64,000 nucleotides of DNA from Sphingomonas glacialis (GCF_006439055.1 NZ_RCZC01000010.1:245-64244); one strand, 5' to 3'; shown: positions 25,853 to 36,127, counted from the stretch's first letter. Notes: generated by a model not told the origin, from the sequence alone. Numbers and translations: made by a program.

Positions 25853-26033
25853 TGTGGATAGGCGTCGAAGCGGGACTCCGCAATAATCTGGCTAGGTACT
25901 TGTAAAAGAGACGAGATTTGAGATTAAAGTGGGGTCCCGACCGGCGCCGCCCCCCCTGAAAAGTAATATTCTTTTGTAATTTCAAATGTTCGCCCCGCTA
26001 AGGGATAAGGTCCCGCTTGGACGCCTATCCACA
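25853..26033. mobile_element. MITE-like element with 24-base terminal inverted repeats
   Basis: Arms at 25853-25876 and 26010-26033 are reverse complements at 23 of 24 positions; both begin TGTGGATAGGCGTC from the outside. The 181-base unit has no reading frame of note and contains A/T-rich runs and a C7 tract. This is the form of a miniature inverted-repeat element mobilised by a transposase elsewhere. I saw no clear target duplication. The parent family is uncertain; IS21-type ends are a possibility. Confidence 0.65.
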
Positions 26034-26089
26034 CTCCTGCTTCATCTGCCGACTCCTAGACGTGGACCTACAACGACCGCAGTATTGCC

Positions 26090-26119
26090 CAGCTACGCTA
26101 GTAGCACAGCTACGCTAGT
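26090..26119. repeat. short tandem direct repeat
   Basis: CAGCTACGCTAGT occurs at 26090-26102 and again at 26107-26119. It lies 70 bases beyond the 3' end of the TonB receptor gene. Function unknown. The rest of 25588-26189 outside the listed elements shows nothing. Confidence 0.7.
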
Positions 26120-26189
26120 GCAGGGGCCATCCACGCCATCACGTCACGACCAACGGCTCGCTCTCTTCCATTCTGCTGTTCGCTTGACG

Positions 26190-28766
26190 TTAGAACTTGA
26201 ATCTGAAGCCAGCCTCATAACTTTGGTCGTAGAATTCGCGTTGCGTCGTCCGGTTGGGCAAGCCTTCATAATAGCGGAGCGGTGAATTGTTGAGGTTTCG
26301 CGCGTTGAAATACACCGCCATGTGCTGTGTGACCTGATACGACGATGTCAGGTCGAGCTGCGTCCGCTGGTCTTCGAAGGTATCGAATCCGGCAGCACCG
26401 CCGACACCGAAGATGGCGCCATCGACATGGCTGAGCGAGAGCCGCACCTGTGCTTTATGCGCTTCGTAGAACAGACTGAGATTGTAGGTCAGCGGTGACG
26501 TGCCCGGCAGGCGGCTCGTCTCGCCCGGTCGAATGGCGAACTTCGACCAGACATAGGTCACATTGCCCAGGGCGCCGAAACCATCAAACGGCGCTGGCAG
26601 GAAGCTGAACTTCTGGCTGTACTGCGCTTCGATGCCACGGGCGTGTGAGCTGGAAACGTTTGTGTAGGTCGTGATCGTGGTGATGCCATCGGTTATGCCA
26701 GGATAGTTCGGATCCCGGGTGACTCCGTTAATGATGTAATTGTTGAACTCTTTGTCGAATGCACCGAACGATACGATGCCTGAATTCGGCAGATAATATT
26801 CGACCTGCCCGTCAAACGCGTTGACCGTCGTTGGCTTGAGGCTCGGGTTACCGACAGAGACCGCACGGTTACCGACATCCACTGTCGCGCCGGAGAGCAG
26901 TTGCAGGAAGCCCGGGCGCCCGATCCCGGTCGAATAGGTTGCACGCGCGACTATGTTCTGCGCCAGATCGTAGCGAAGCTGCACGGTCGGGAATAAATTG
27001 GTGTAGCTCGACTTGCGCGACGCTGGCGAGAACGAGTCGACGCCCAAGGCGCTGGTGGTGCGCGTCGTACCACGATAGGTGCCGTTGGTGTTTTCTACCC
27101 GCATCCCCGCAAGAACGTTTAGCTTGCCGAACGTGCCAGAATATTGCGCGTAGGCCGCATAGATGTTCTCGGTGTCGTTGAAAAACCCGGAGGCGTTACG
27201 CACCGCGTTGGCAGCACTGGTGAACTGGGTTAGCGGCGCCAATACGGCACGAACGCCTGAGATGCTCGGAGCATAACCAACATTGTAGGTCCCGGCGTAA
27301 TAATTGGAGAACGGCCCGTCCCCAAGCACGGCAGATAACGAGGTCGCCGGCACGCCCGCATAGCTTAAATTGTTCGGCTGATCGATCTTGTCACGAAACC
27401 GCAGCTTGCCGCCAACCTTGAACGCGCCGTCACCACCAAGCAAGGTGGTAGGGACAGTCACATTGAGCACGGCCGCATATTCGCGGTCATGAGCGCGCTC
27501 GGTCGCGTTGTTCGCGCCGGTAAGGGTGAATTGTGACGGGTCGCTCGGGTTGAAGCCCGACGGCGTCAGTGTGGGATAGAGCAAGCTCGTATTGTCATAG
27601 GCGACGGTAAAGCCCGGCTGGCCGGGGCGCGTAAAGGTGGAATTGCGGTCGTAATCACGGTGATAGGTCGAAGCCGTATAGGACAGCTGGTAGTCTAGGA
27701 TGACCTTGCCCAGATCGTTCCGGCCGCCCGCCGCCGTGATGAAATTGAGATGAGTCTCCTGTTCGTCCCGCAGTGTAACGTGCGCATCGACGCCCGTTGC
27801 AGTGATGACGCTGCCATTGGTGGTCGTAGTGTCACCCAGGCCCCGATACTGCAGCACTGAGCGGTGCACCGACTCGGTATAGCCCGCATCGTTTGCACGA
27901 ATGTAGAAATGGTTCTGCCCGTCTGGATTCCAGTCGAACTCGCCGCCAAAGCCGAAGCGACGGCGGTTGTAGCTATAGCGCCGCAGATCGAGCGAATCGA
28001 GGATGCGGTCACCCGGAGTTCCGGGCTGCACGGCGTCAAGCAGACCGGGCTCGGCATCGTCAAAGCCGCGCTTGTCGGTGTGAAACGAGCCGGTTAGCAC
28101 AATTGCGAACTGCTTCTCCGGGCCAAAAGCCGTCCCGGCCGCCGCCTCGCCGATGAAGACGTCCCCATTCTTGTGCGCGTTCTGATAACCGCCTCCGATC
28201 GTCCCTTCGAAGAACGGCTTCGTCAAACCGACTGCGGTACGCGGTGTGAGTTCGACCGAACCGCCCAGTCCCTCGGCCTCCTGGTCTGGCATGCCGGTCT
28301 TGCGTACGACCAGCCGGTCGATCGAACCGATCGGCACGGTATCGAGCTCGACGGCGCGACCGCCACCGCCGAAATAGGTGCCGCCAGGCTGCGTGTTGAG
28401 CAACGTTACGCCGCCAAACGTGGTACCGTTCAGATTGCCGTCGATGCCGCGGATGTTGACGAAACGGCCCTCGCCGGTGTCAATCGCTAGGCTGACGCCC
28501 GGGATGCGGCCAAGCGCTTCGGCAGCATTGAAGTCGGGATATTTGACGATGTCTTCCGCTGCCTGGACATTCACCAGGTTTACTGCAGCTTTCTCCTCGG
28601 CGCGCGCAGTTTGCGCTGCTCGAGTCCCGGTGACGACAATATCGCGGCTGTCAGTTTGCGACGCCGGTGCTGGCGCAGGCGCGGTCTGTGCTTGTGCGCT
28701 TAGCGGGGCAAGCGCTGCTACCGCCGTCGAGAGAAGCGACAACGTCCGAATCTTCATAATGCTCAT
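26190..28766 (-). CDS. TonB-dependent receptor
   Basis: An 858-residue outer-membrane receptor. The signal peptide ends in SAQA (about residue 26) and is followed by a Gln/Ala/Pro linker. The TonB box and plug start at DIVVTGTRAAQTARAEEKAAVNLVNV (from about 43). The plug includes DFNAAEALGRIPGVSLAIDTGEGRFVNIRGID, typical of the large sphingomonad/Caulobacter TonB receptors linked to carbohydrate or organic substrates. The barrel ends in AGFRFKF with terminal Phe. Met4 is an alternative start. It stands alone on the minus strand, so the ligand cannot be inferred from neighbours. Confidence 0.92.
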   Translation of the reverse strand: MSIMKIRTLSLLSTAVAALAPLSAQAQTAPAPAPASQTDSRDIVVTGTRAAQTARAEEKAAVNLVNVQAAEDIVKYPDFNAAEALGRIPGVSLAIDTGEGRFVNIRGIDGNLNGTTFGGVTLLNTQPGGTYFGGGGRAVELDTVPIGSIDRLVVRKTGMPDQEAEGLGGSVELTPRTAVGLTKPFFEGTIGGGYQNAHKNGDVFIGEAAAGTAFGPEKQFAIVLTGSFHTDKRGFDDAEPGLLDAVQPGTPGDRILDSLDLRRYSYNRRRFGFGGEFDWNPDGQNHFYIRANDAGYTESVHRSVLQYRGLGDTTTTNGSVITATGVDAHVTLRDEQETHLNFITAAGGRNDLGKVILDYQLSYTASTYHRDYDRNSTFTRPGQPGFTVAYDNTSLLYPTLTPSGFNPSDPSQFTLTGANNATERAHDREYAAVLNVTVPTTLLGGDGAFKVGGKLRFRDKIDQPNNLSYAGVPATSLSAVLGDGPFSNYYAGTYNVGYAPSISGVRAVLAPLTQFTSAANAVRNASGFFNDTENIYAAYAQYSGTFGKLNVLAGMRVENTNGTYRGTTRTTSALGVDSFSPASRKSSYTNLFPTVQLRYDLAQNIVARATYSTGIGRPGFLQLLSGATVDVGNRAVSVGNPSLKPTTVNAFDGQVEYYLPNSGIVSFGAFDKEFNNYIINGVTRDPNYPGITDGITTITTYTNVSSSHARGIEAQYSQKFSFLPAPFDGFGALGNVTYVWSKFAIRPGETSRLPGTSPLTYNLSLFYEAHKAQVRLSLSHVDGAIFGVGGAAGFDTFEDQRTQLDLTSSYQVTQHMAVYFNARNLNNSPLRYYEGLPNRTTQREFYDQSYEAGFRFKF

Positions 28767-28962
28767 CCCAATCTATGCGTACGCTCGCCTTATCGACGGC
28801 GCTTTTTGACGCTCCCGGTGACATCGGGGTGGAGATGAATTGTTACAGCAATGGGACTTTGCGGCCTGTTTTCCTAACGTTGGCAAGAATCAATCTTCAG
28901 GAGATCAGCGCAAGGCCGCTTTGAGATCGCAACATTGCCGCAGAACTCCAAAGCTATACTGT
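28767..28962. promoter_or_regulatory. leader and promoter region of the TonB receptor
   Basis: About 200 bases between the receptor start and the PAP2 gene end, which lies upstream on the same strand. It must carry the receptor promoter, but no box stands out by eye. No terminator with a T-run was found for the PAP2 operon. Confidence 0.3.
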
Positions 28963-29661
28963 CTACTTCGGCGAGTAAGCTTTACGCGCTCGGAACCACC
29001 ATGCGATGGACCACCAGAGCACTGCCCATCCCGACCCGGCGATCCAGCCGGCGACGACGTCAGTCGTCCAATGGACGCCCAGGTATAGGCGCGACAGACC
29101 GATCGCCGATGTGAGCGCGACGGCGCAGCACAGGATATAGACGCGAAGGCGCAAAGTCGGCACCGCAAGCGCGACCAACCCAGCAAGTGTAAGGTAGATA
29201 ACGGCCGAGTTCATCGCATGGCCGCTTGGAAAACTCGCGGTACCAAAACTGGCAAGATGCGCCACGACGTCAGGACGGGGGCGATCAAACAAGAGCTTCA
29301 GCGCGGTGGTGAGGAGACCGCCGGTTGCAGACGCGGCGACGAGCAGAAGCGCGAGCTGTCTTTGGCGCGCCAGCATGAGGAAACCAGATACCATCGCCAC
29401 GACGATGACGAGCGTGGCGTTGTCGCCAAGCGCAGTGAGGTCGAGCATCGCTGCCCGCAACGCCGTTTTCCAAGGCGCATCGCCCTCTGTAGCGTGACGG
29501 AGGCGCGTGAGGACAGCTATGTCGAAAGCCTTGGTGTCGCCCTCCATCACCTCCGAGCCGAGATAGAAGATGATTAGCAGCGTCAAGGCAGTCAGCGCGA
29601 ACGCCAGCAGGACGACCAGCTCAGGGCGCTCCCTAGCGTAGGCGCGTGCCCTGCCGATCAC
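28963..29661 (-). CDS. PAP2-family membrane phosphatase
   Basis: A 232-residue inner-membrane protein with six hydrophobic segments. The three phosphatase motifs are complete: KLLFDRPRP (about 125), PSGH (about 145) and SRLYLGVHWTTDVVAG (about 188-203). The family removes phosphate from lipids such as phosphatidic acid, undecaprenyl pyrophosphate or lipid A. The start overlaps the stop of the YncE-like gene (ATGA), so the two are co-translated. The substrate is not clear; an undecaprenyl or lipid A role is possible for an envelope-stress locus. Confidence 0.9.
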   Translation of the reverse strand: MIGRARAYARERPELVVLLAFALTALTLLIIFYLGSEVMEGDTKAFDIAVLTRLRHATEGDAPWKTALRAAMLDLTALGDNATLVIVVAMVSGFLMLARQRQLALLLVAASATGGLLTTALKLLFDRPRPDVVAHLASFGTASFPSGHAMNSAVIYLTLAGLVALAVPTLRLRVYILCCAVALTSAIGLSRLYLGVHWTTDVVAGWIAGSGWAVLWWSIAWWFRARKAYSPK

Positions 29662-30662
29662 GCCCGCTTTAAGACCAGGACGTGAAAAGACCCAGGCAGC
29701 ATCACAGGTCGGCCACCGGCAGTAGCGGGGGCGCCGAACTTAGCAGTCGGTAGATAGATCGACCCCGTCTTTGGATCGAGCGCTCCGGTCCGTGCGCCGA
29801 CCTCGGTCTTGACGACTCCGACATGCGTCACTGCGACGCCAGTGAGGGCGAGGATATCGAGAATGCCATCCTTTCCGCAGGGGATGAAGGCAAGACCACG
29901 GGCTTCATCCATGATCACCGCATCCGGCCCCGAACCTATATCAACCAGCGCCGTCAGCTGCCGCTTGTGCGCATCAACAATGGCGGCCTTGCCGTTGGCG
30001 CACGATGCGATCAGCCGGTCATGCGCTTTGTCATAGCCAAGGCCTGTGGGGGCCTTGCAGCCCGGAAGCGCGATCGTCTGGCCAGCAGCCCCGCGCGTGA
30101 CATCGACGGTATCGATCTCGTCTTTGTCCTCGTTATTGATGAACAGCGTGCCGTCCGACCCGAACGCTGCATATTCGAGCGCGGGGCTCACCTTTATGGT
30201 CTTGGTCACCTTTGCCGCGGCGAGGTCGATCACCGATACGGTACCGCTGTCGGCATTCATGACGAACGCGTGAGTCATCGTGGCGTCGAGGATAGCAGCA
30301 TCGGGCTTCTTACCGACCGGAATGCTCGCGGATTCCGTGCCCGACCCGGTGTCGAACAACCGCACGGTGCCATCGGTCCCGCTCGTCACGAGGAGCTTGC
30401 CCCCGGGCAGCGGCACGACCGCGTGTCCGCGCTGCACATTACCGAGCGAAGAAACCGCGCCTGTCGTCACGTCGAGTACCGTGACGGCATTGCTGCGCGC
30501 GACATAGACATGGCTGCCGTCATCATCGGCTCTCGCATAATCCCACGACCCATCGGGTCCGGCGATAGACTGGGCCACCGAATAGGTCGGTGCCGGAGTT
30601 GCGGCGATCACGAGCGGCATGGCAGCGGCGGCGAGCAAGGCAGGAAGCGAATGGCGGGGCAT
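29658..30662 (-). CDS. YncE-like secreted beta-propeller protein
   Basis: About 334 residues from the ATG at 30662, which has GGAG six bases upstream and opens a signal peptide (MPRHSLPALLAAAAMPLVIA). The frame is open to 30713 but that adds an implausible leader. The body is a seven-bladed YVTN/YncE-type propeller: repeats such as AVTVLDVTTGAVSSLG, GTVRLFDTGSG, TVSVIDLAAAKV and VDAHKRQLTALVD. Such periplasmic propellers bind partners or ligands and have no fixed enzymatic role. It overlaps the PAP2 gene by four bases and follows a two-component system on the same strand. Confidence 0.85.
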   Translation of the reverse strand: MPRHSLPALLAAAAMPLVIAATPAPTYSVAQSIAGPDGSWDYARADDDGSHVYVARSNAVTVLDVTTGAVSSLGNVQRGHAVVPLPGGKLLVTSGTDGTVRLFDTGSGTESASIPVGKKPDAAILDATMTHAFVMNADSGTVSVIDLAAAKVTKTIKVSPALEYAAFGSDGTLFINNEDKDEIDTVDVTRGAAGQTIALPGCKAPTGLGYDKAHDRLIASCANGKAAIVDAHKRQLTALVDIGSGPDAVIMDEARGLAFIPCGKDGILDILALTGVAVTHVGVVKTEVGARTGALDPKTGSIYLPTAKFGAPATAGGRPVMLPGSFHVLVLKRA

Positions 30663-30729
30663 TGCGGTCTCCGGGATAATAGCCAGCGCCTTCTGACCCG
30701 GCGGGTGCCGCACGTCACGTTAGGGATTG

Positions 30730-32139
30730 CTAATCTGCTTGGTTTTTTGACGGGCTGGCGCTGTGTTCTAACGCTGGTGGGGACTTGGGAAAGGTTATGC
30801 GCACGCGCAGCCCCGGGCTATTATCCAGGAGGTCGATGCGCGCATGATGGAGTGCGGCAATCGCCGCGGCGAGCGACATGCCCAAACCGGTGCCGGGCAG
30901 ATGACGGCTGCGATCAAGTCGGTAAAAGCGGGAAAGAACATTGACGCGTTCCCCCGCCGGAACGCCCGGGCCATCATCGCTGATGGTCGCGATGACACTG
31001 TCGTCCATGCGTTCCAGCTTACTGACGATCAGGCTGCCAGCGGGGGTGTGCCGGATTGCGTTGTCGATCAGGTTCGTCAGCATTTGTGCGAGCAATTCCG
31101 CGTCTCCCGCGACGACGAGCCCAGGCTCATGCTCCGCCAGCAGGGTCTTGCCGTCATCTTCTGCCACCGGCTGGTGAGCTGCCACCACGTGCCCGATGAC
31201 CTCGCTCAGATTCACGGGGCAAAAATATTGCCGGCCGTCACCCCCTTCCAGCGTGCCGATCCTCAGCAATGCTCGAAAGATCGCAAGGATTTGATCGGTC
31301 TGGAGAACAGCGACATCAATTCCCGCTGTGTAGTGGTCGATACTATTTGCCTCTCGCGTCGCCTCGAGTTGCTGGCGCAGCCTGGTCAACGGTGTGCGCA
31401 GATCGTGCGCGATGTCGGTCGTCACTTGGCGCAAACCGTCCATCAACGCGCCGATCCGATCGAGCATAGCATTGAGGTTCGACGACAGAAGGTCGAATTC
31501 GCGGCTGATCCCGATCGTCGGCAGCCGTTCCGCGACATTACCTGCCATGACCCGGCCGATCGCGTCGTTGACGCGGTCCAGCCGCCGCATGAACAGACCC
31601 CCGAGTAGATACCCGCCTACCAGCACGAACAACGTGATGAAAACCCCGGCGACGATCGTGAAGCGACCAAGCCCGCGGCGTAGCTCCTGAACGTCGTAAG
31701 TGTCGGTTGCGACGACCAACACGCCTCCCTCGGGCATTGGCACGCCAAGGCTCTTCAGCATTTCGGGGCGGGCGTCCGCGTCCTGCGGATCGTCTAGAAC
31801 CTCGACCTCGCCCCACCCTATCTTCGCGTTGCTTGTGCCGATATCGTTTACGAGCAAGCGCCCCCGGCGATCGGTCAGTTGGTAGCGAAAGGCCTCGTCA
31901 CCGCCAGCCCTCCGATGAAGAGCGATCGCCTGGAGCAGGTTGGACCGACCGCCCTCGCGATCCTCGCCCTGCAGGATGGCCGCTTCGCTCTTCAGGCCTC
32001 CATCGGTCGCTTCAACGGCATAGCGTGAGATCGAGCGTTCAACGACGACGAGGAGCAGCGCGGCGCCCGCCCCAAACACGAGTGCAAGAAGCAATGCGAA
32101 GCGAAAAGCGCCGCTGCGAAAACCGCTAAGCCAGCGCAT
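30730..32139 (-). CDS. sensor histidine kinase (second copy of the pair)
   Basis: A 469-residue membrane kinase. Two membrane helices (about 10-32 and 165-188) flank a periplasmic sensor of about 130 residues. A HAMP domain follows (to about 240), then the H-box TDIAHDLRTPLTRLRQQLE, N-box NLIDNAIRHTPAG, G1 ISDDGPGVP and G2 GTGLGMSLAAA. It is clearly similar along its length to the kinase at 38486, so the two are paralogues. Its start overlaps the regulator stop by 14 bases. The stimulus is unknown. Confidence 0.92.
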   Translation of the reverse strand: MRWLSGFRSGAFRFALLLALVFGAGAALLLVVVERSISRYAVEATDGGLKSEAAILQGEDREGGRSNLLQAIALHRRAGGDEAFRYQLTDRRGRLLVNDIGTSNAKIGWGEVEVLDDPQDADARPEMLKSLGVPMPEGGVLVVATDTYDVQELRRGLGRFTIVAGVFITLFVLVGGYLLGGLFMRRLDRVNDAIGRVMAGNVAERLPTIGISREFDLLSSNLNAMLDRIGALMDGLRQVTTDIAHDLRTPLTRLRQQLEATREANSIDHYTAGIDVAVLQTDQILAIFRALLRIGTLEGGDGRQYFCPVNLSEVIGHVVAAHQPVAEDDGKTLLAEHEPGLVVAGDAELLAQMLTNLIDNAIRHTPAGSLIVSKLERMDDSVIATISDDGPGVPAGERVNVLSRFYRLDRSRHLPGTGLGMSLAAAIAALHHARIDLLDNSPGLRVRITFPKSPPALEHSASPSKNQAD

Positions 32140-32803
32140 CGAGACTATAACCCGATCCGCGGATCGTGTGGATCAGCTCCCGCTCGAAGCCGCGGTCAAC
32201 CTTCGACCGCAATCGGCTCATATGACTCTCGATTATGTTGGTTTGCGGATCGAAATGGAACGACCAGACATTTTCGAGCAGCATCGAGCGCGTCACGATC
32301 TCGCCGGCATGGCGCATCATATACTCGAGCAGCTTGAACTCCTGTGCCTGAAGTAGGATCTGCTGCCCGGCCCGTTTGACACTGCGCTTGATCAGATCGA
32401 TTTCGAGATCGGCGACGCGGAGCGCGGTCACGACGTCAGCCGCAGGCCGTCGCCGTAACAGCGCGTTCACGCGCGCTATGAGTTCGATCGCAGCGAACGG
32501 CTTGACCAGATAGTCGTCGGCCCCAGCGTCGAGTCCCTCGACGCGATCGTGCACGCCATCGATCGCGGTTAGGAACAGTGCCGGCGATCGAACCCCGGCT
32601 GCGCGGAGTGCCTTGAGTACGCCAAGACCGTCGATGCCGGGTACCATGCGATCGAAAATCAACACGGCGTACTCATTGCTCGAGCCGAGAGAGATCGCGT
32701 GGCGCCCGTCGCTGCACACGTCAACGACATAGCCGGCGGCGACCAGCGTCCGTTCCAGATGCACCCGTGTGGCGTCGTCATCCTCGAGCAGCAACAGCTT
32801 CAT
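32126..32803 (-). CDS. OmpR/PhoB-family response regulator (second copy)
   Basis: A 225-residue regulator starting at MKLLLLEDDD, with GAGAGGA five bases upstream; the frame is open to 32845. The receiver has the phospho-acceptor Asp in LIFDRMVPGIDG and the conserved DYLVKPF. The winged helix ends in HTIRGSGYSL. The DNA-binding part (LLEYMMRHAGEIVTR, HFDPQTNIIESHMSRLRSK) closely parallels that of the regulator at 39834, so both may recognise related sites. It sits 214 bases downstream of the RND permease gene on the same strand. Confidence 0.93.
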   Translation of the reverse strand: MKLLLLEDDDATRVHLERTLVAAGYVVDVCSDGRHAISLGSSNEYAVLIFDRMVPGIDGLGVLKALRAAGVRSPALFLTAIDGVHDRVEGLDAGADDYLVKPFAAIELIARVNALLRRRPAADVVTALRVADLEIDLIKRSVKRAGQQILLQAQEFKLLEYMMRHAGEIVTRSMLLENVWSFHFDPQTNIIESHMSRLRSKVDRGFERELIHTIRGSGYSLDALA

Positions 32804-33016
32804 GGCATCCTCTCGAGCATCTGCGGTTGTGCAACGACTAGCCAACGGCTCGCTGCAGCGAGCAAGTTAGGGATAAACACCACCCGGATCACCTGCGGCG
32901 CATGTCGTACGGCTGACTGCGTCACGACCATCACCCACATCGGACCTACCGATTGTCCGCATCGGATGCTTAAAGAACCTGGGTCGACGCCACCGCTGCC
33001 AGGACCAAGAACCTTC

Positions 33017-36000
33017 TCAAATCGCTTCCTCCTGTCGACTGTGGTCAGCTCGGCGCCGCGTCAGCGCCGCGATCATCGCCGGCAAAAACAGCAACACGAG
33101 GGGGACCGACGCGGTCAACCCGAATATGATTGCAGTCGCAAGCGGCTTCTGCAGGCCAGAACCGCGACTCATTCCGAGCGCCAGCGGCAACAACGTCAGG
33201 ATTGCGATCAACGCCGACATCAGGATCGGCCGAAGACGTTTACTGGCCGCCTCGCGGAGCACACCTAGGTCGACCACCTTGTCTCGATCGATCTCGGCGA
33301 ACAGGAAAATTATGAGCTCCGTGACCATCCCGATGACCATGGTCAGCCCCATCAAAGCCGAGATGTCGAGTTCGATACCCGTTACCCATAGCCCCATCAG
33401 CACTGCTGCTGCGGATAGCAAGACAGTAACGAGGGCGGACAGCGTCCAGATCAAACGCTCGAACAAGAATGTCAGAAGCAGCGCGGTCAGCAAGAGCGCG
33501 GCGGCGAACACCATCGAAAGATCAGAGAAACTTTGCTGTTGCTGGGCATACAATCCGCCATATTCGACGCGGATCGAACCCGGGAGGTTCAGTGCGGAGA
33601 CGTGCGATCGCACCTCCTTCATGGCAGAACCCAAATCGCGTCCCTCTAGCCGCGCCGTAACCGCAATGAACGGGGCAAGGTCTTCGCGGGTCAATTGCTT
33701 CTGCCCAGCGCTGATCGATATTTTCGCGACCTGATCGACCCGAACGGCATGCCCGTCGGGTGCTGTAAGGATCAGACGGCCGAGTTCCGATGCGCGAGAT
33801 CGCAAATCGGCCGGTGCCCGAATTCTCACATCCACCAACTGCTCACCGATCCGCACTGGGGTTGCTGTAGTACCGCCGACCAACGCCTGGAGTTGGGTTG
33901 CTACAGCATCAGGATCGAGACCCTGAAGCGCCGCAGAGGCAGGGTCGACCGTGATGTCGATCGCATCGCCGGAGACGCGCAGGCCATCGACCACCTCGAC
34001 CACACCCGATATGCCGCCGATAGAGGCCCCCACGCGCTTGGCCGCCTGTTCCAGCGCCGCGGGATTCTCGCCGAACAGTTTCACCTCGATCGGCTGCGGC
34101 ACCGCGGTGAGATCGCCGATCAGATCCTCCATCAGCTGCGCGGTTTCGATCTGGAGGCCAGGAACCTGAGCGTCGATCTTCTGCCGGACTTCGGCCATCA
34201 CCACATCGATTGAACGGCGCGAGCCACCCTTCAGGCGGATGAAGTAATCTCCTTCATCTGCCTCGGTGAGGCCTCCGCCAAGCTGCAGGCCGGTGCGGCG
34301 GGAATAGCTCGCAACTTCAGGCGTCGATGTGATGATCGTCTCTACCTGACGAAGCAACCGATCGGTATCTGATAGCGCAGCACCCGGTTGTGCCTTGTAG
34401 TCGAGGATGAACCCTCCCTCATCCATGTGCGGCATGAACCCTGATGGGACGTGGCTCCACGCGGCATAGCCAAGGACCGCCATTCCAATGCCCAACAGTG
34501 CTGCAAACAGTCGCGGTTTAGCGAAGCTACGGTCAGCCGCGCGCGCGTAACCGCGATCGAGGCGGCTCATGAACCCTCCGGCTTTTTCGGCAGCCTCGGC
34601 ATCTTTCTCCCGCAGCCAATAGGCGGACGCGAGCGGGATTACGAAGCGGGCATACAACAGCGACAACGTCAGCGCGGCGACCATGGTCAGCGCAAGCGCC
34701 TTGAAGAAGCCGCCAGTCACTCCGCTGATGAGGGCGAGTGGCAGGAAAACCACGATCGTTGCCGAGGTCGAACCAAACAAGGGTGCGCTCATCTCGGCTG
34801 CCGCTGCTAGAATCCCCTTTACCCCTTTCGCCGTTCCCTCCTGCATGCGGCGCATGATGTGTTCGAGCATGACGACGGCGTCGTCGACGACGAGGCCAAC
34901 TGCCGCTGCCATACCGCCGAGCGTCATCATGTTGAAGGTCATGCCGGTCGCGAGCAGGATGAGGCCCGTGCCCGCCAGAACAGCGGGCAGCATCAGGCCC
35001 GTGATGACCATCAGCCGGGCAGAGCGCAAGAATACGAACAACACAACGCCGGCCAGCACTGCGCCCAAGAGGATTGCGTCCCGTGCTGCGTTTGCGGCCC
35101 CCGTCACGAGTTCCGACTGATCGTAGAATGGAGTGACTTTGACGGATGGAGGCAGGCCGAGCGTGGCAAGCCGAGCATTGACCTCATTTACGATCTTCGT
35201 CGTGTCGCCGTTCAGCGCCTGACGAACGTTGACCAAAACGGCGCGTTGGCCACCGGCAGTGACCAAGGTATAGCTTGGCGCTGTCGAGACACGGATGTTG
35301 GCAATTTGTCCCAACGTTGAAACGCCGACGTCCGGTTGGTTTAGAACACCGGTGACGCGGGATCCCGCCTGGGAAGTACCATTCGGCGCGCTCGCCGCCT
35401 TTAGGGGGGTGGCGGAAATGTCGGCGATCGTCGCCAACCGGTTTTGCGCCAGTACGAGATAGAGCCGATGCCGATCCTCGATACGACCGACCCCGCGAAC
35501 GTCGTTCGCTTTGGTCAAAGCGGTCACCACATCATGCAGGCTCAACCCCAAGGCTTGCGCTTTGGCGGGGTCGATGTCGACCGCAAACTCGCGAGGACTT
35601 CCCCCCAGCACGTCCACGCCTGCGACCCCACCGACGGCCGTCAAAGCAGGCCGTACCGTCAATTCGGCGATTTGTCGCAAGGCCTCCTGATCGAGACTCT
35701 TCGACGTGAGCGCAACTCCAAGCACCGGAAAGATGGTCGGATCGGAGCGGCGAACGTCGAACCTGGTGCCGGCCGGCAGATCGGGCACAACAGTGGCCAG
35801 CGCACTCTGCGTCGCAAGAGTCGCCGACACCATATCGTGGCCCCAGGCGAAGTTAAGCGCGACCTCGGCGGTCCCACGACTGGTTGTCGAACGGATTCCG
35901 GAAACGCCGGGCACCGCGCGCAGCGCGATCTCGATGGGCCGCGTGATCTGCGCAGTCATCTGCGCCGCGTCACGTTCACCGGCGTCGATCGACACGACAA

Positions 36001-36127
36001 CCCGCGGGTAGTTGATGAACGGAAATAGACTGACCGGCAGCTTTATGGCGGCAGCGACGCCGCCAAGCGTCAATAGGATCGCTGCAAGCCAGAGAGCGCG
36101 CGCATGAAGAGCAATACCTCGCTTCAC
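33017..36127 (-). CDS. RND efflux permease (HAE-like)
   Basis: A 1036-residue inner-membrane proton-driven pump with the full RND layout of twelve helices and two large periplasmic loops. The fourth helix carries GGMAAAVGLVVDDAVVMLEHI; the paired Asp of VDDA is typical of hydrophobe/multidrug pumps rather than of metal pumps such as the CusA at 18946. N-terminal VSLFPFINYPRVVVSIDAGERDA and the porter-domain segments support the family. Its start overlaps the adaptor stop by four bases (ATGA). The drug, solvent or other substrate is not determined. Confidence 0.92.
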   Translation of the reverse strand: MKRGIALHARALWLAAILLTLGGVAAAIKLPVSLFPFINYPRVVVSIDAGERDAAQMTAQITRPIEIALRAVPGVSGIRSTTSRGTAEVALNFAWGHDMVSATLATQSALATVVPDLPAGTRFDVRRSDPTIFPVLGVALTSKSLDQEALRQIAELTVRPALTAVGGVAGVDVLGGSPREFAVDIDPAKAQALGLSLHDVVTALTKANDVRGVGRIEDRHRLYLVLAQNRLATIADISATPLKAASAPNGTSQAGSRVTGVLNQPDVGVSTLGQIANIRVSTAPSYTLVTAGGQRAVLVNVRQALNGDTTKIVNEVNARLATLGLPPSVKVTPFYDQSELVTGAANAARDAILLGAVLAGVVLFVFLRSARLMVITGLMLPAVLAGTGLILLATGMTFNMMTLGGMAAAVGLVVDDAVVMLEHIMRRMQEGTAKGVKGILAAAAEMSAPLFGSTSATIVVFLPLALISGVTGGFFKALALTMVAALTLSLLYARFVIPLASAYWLREKDAEAAEKAGGFMSRLDRGYARAADRSFAKPRLFAALLGIGMAVLGYAAWSHVPSGFMPHMDEGGFILDYKAQPGAALSDTDRLLRQVETIITSTPEVASYSRRTGLQLGGGLTEADEGDYFIRLKGGSRRSIDVVMAEVRQKIDAQVPGLQIETAQLMEDLIGDLTAVPQPIEVKLFGENPAALEQAAKRVGASIGGISGVVEVVDGLRVSGDAIDITVDPASAALQGLDPDAVATQLQALVGGTTATPVRIGEQLVDVRIRAPADLRSRASELGRLILTAPDGHAVRVDQVAKISISAGQKQLTREDLAPFIAVTARLEGRDLGSAMKEVRSHVSALNLPGSIRVEYGGLYAQQQQSFSDLSMVFAAALLLTALLLTFLFERLIWTLSALVTVLLSAAAVLMGLWVTGIELDISALMGLTMVIGMVTELIIFLFAEIDRDKVVDLGVLREAASKRLRPILMSALIAILTLLPLALGMSRGSGLQKPLATAIIFGLTASVPLVLLFLPAMIAALTRRRADHSRQEEAI

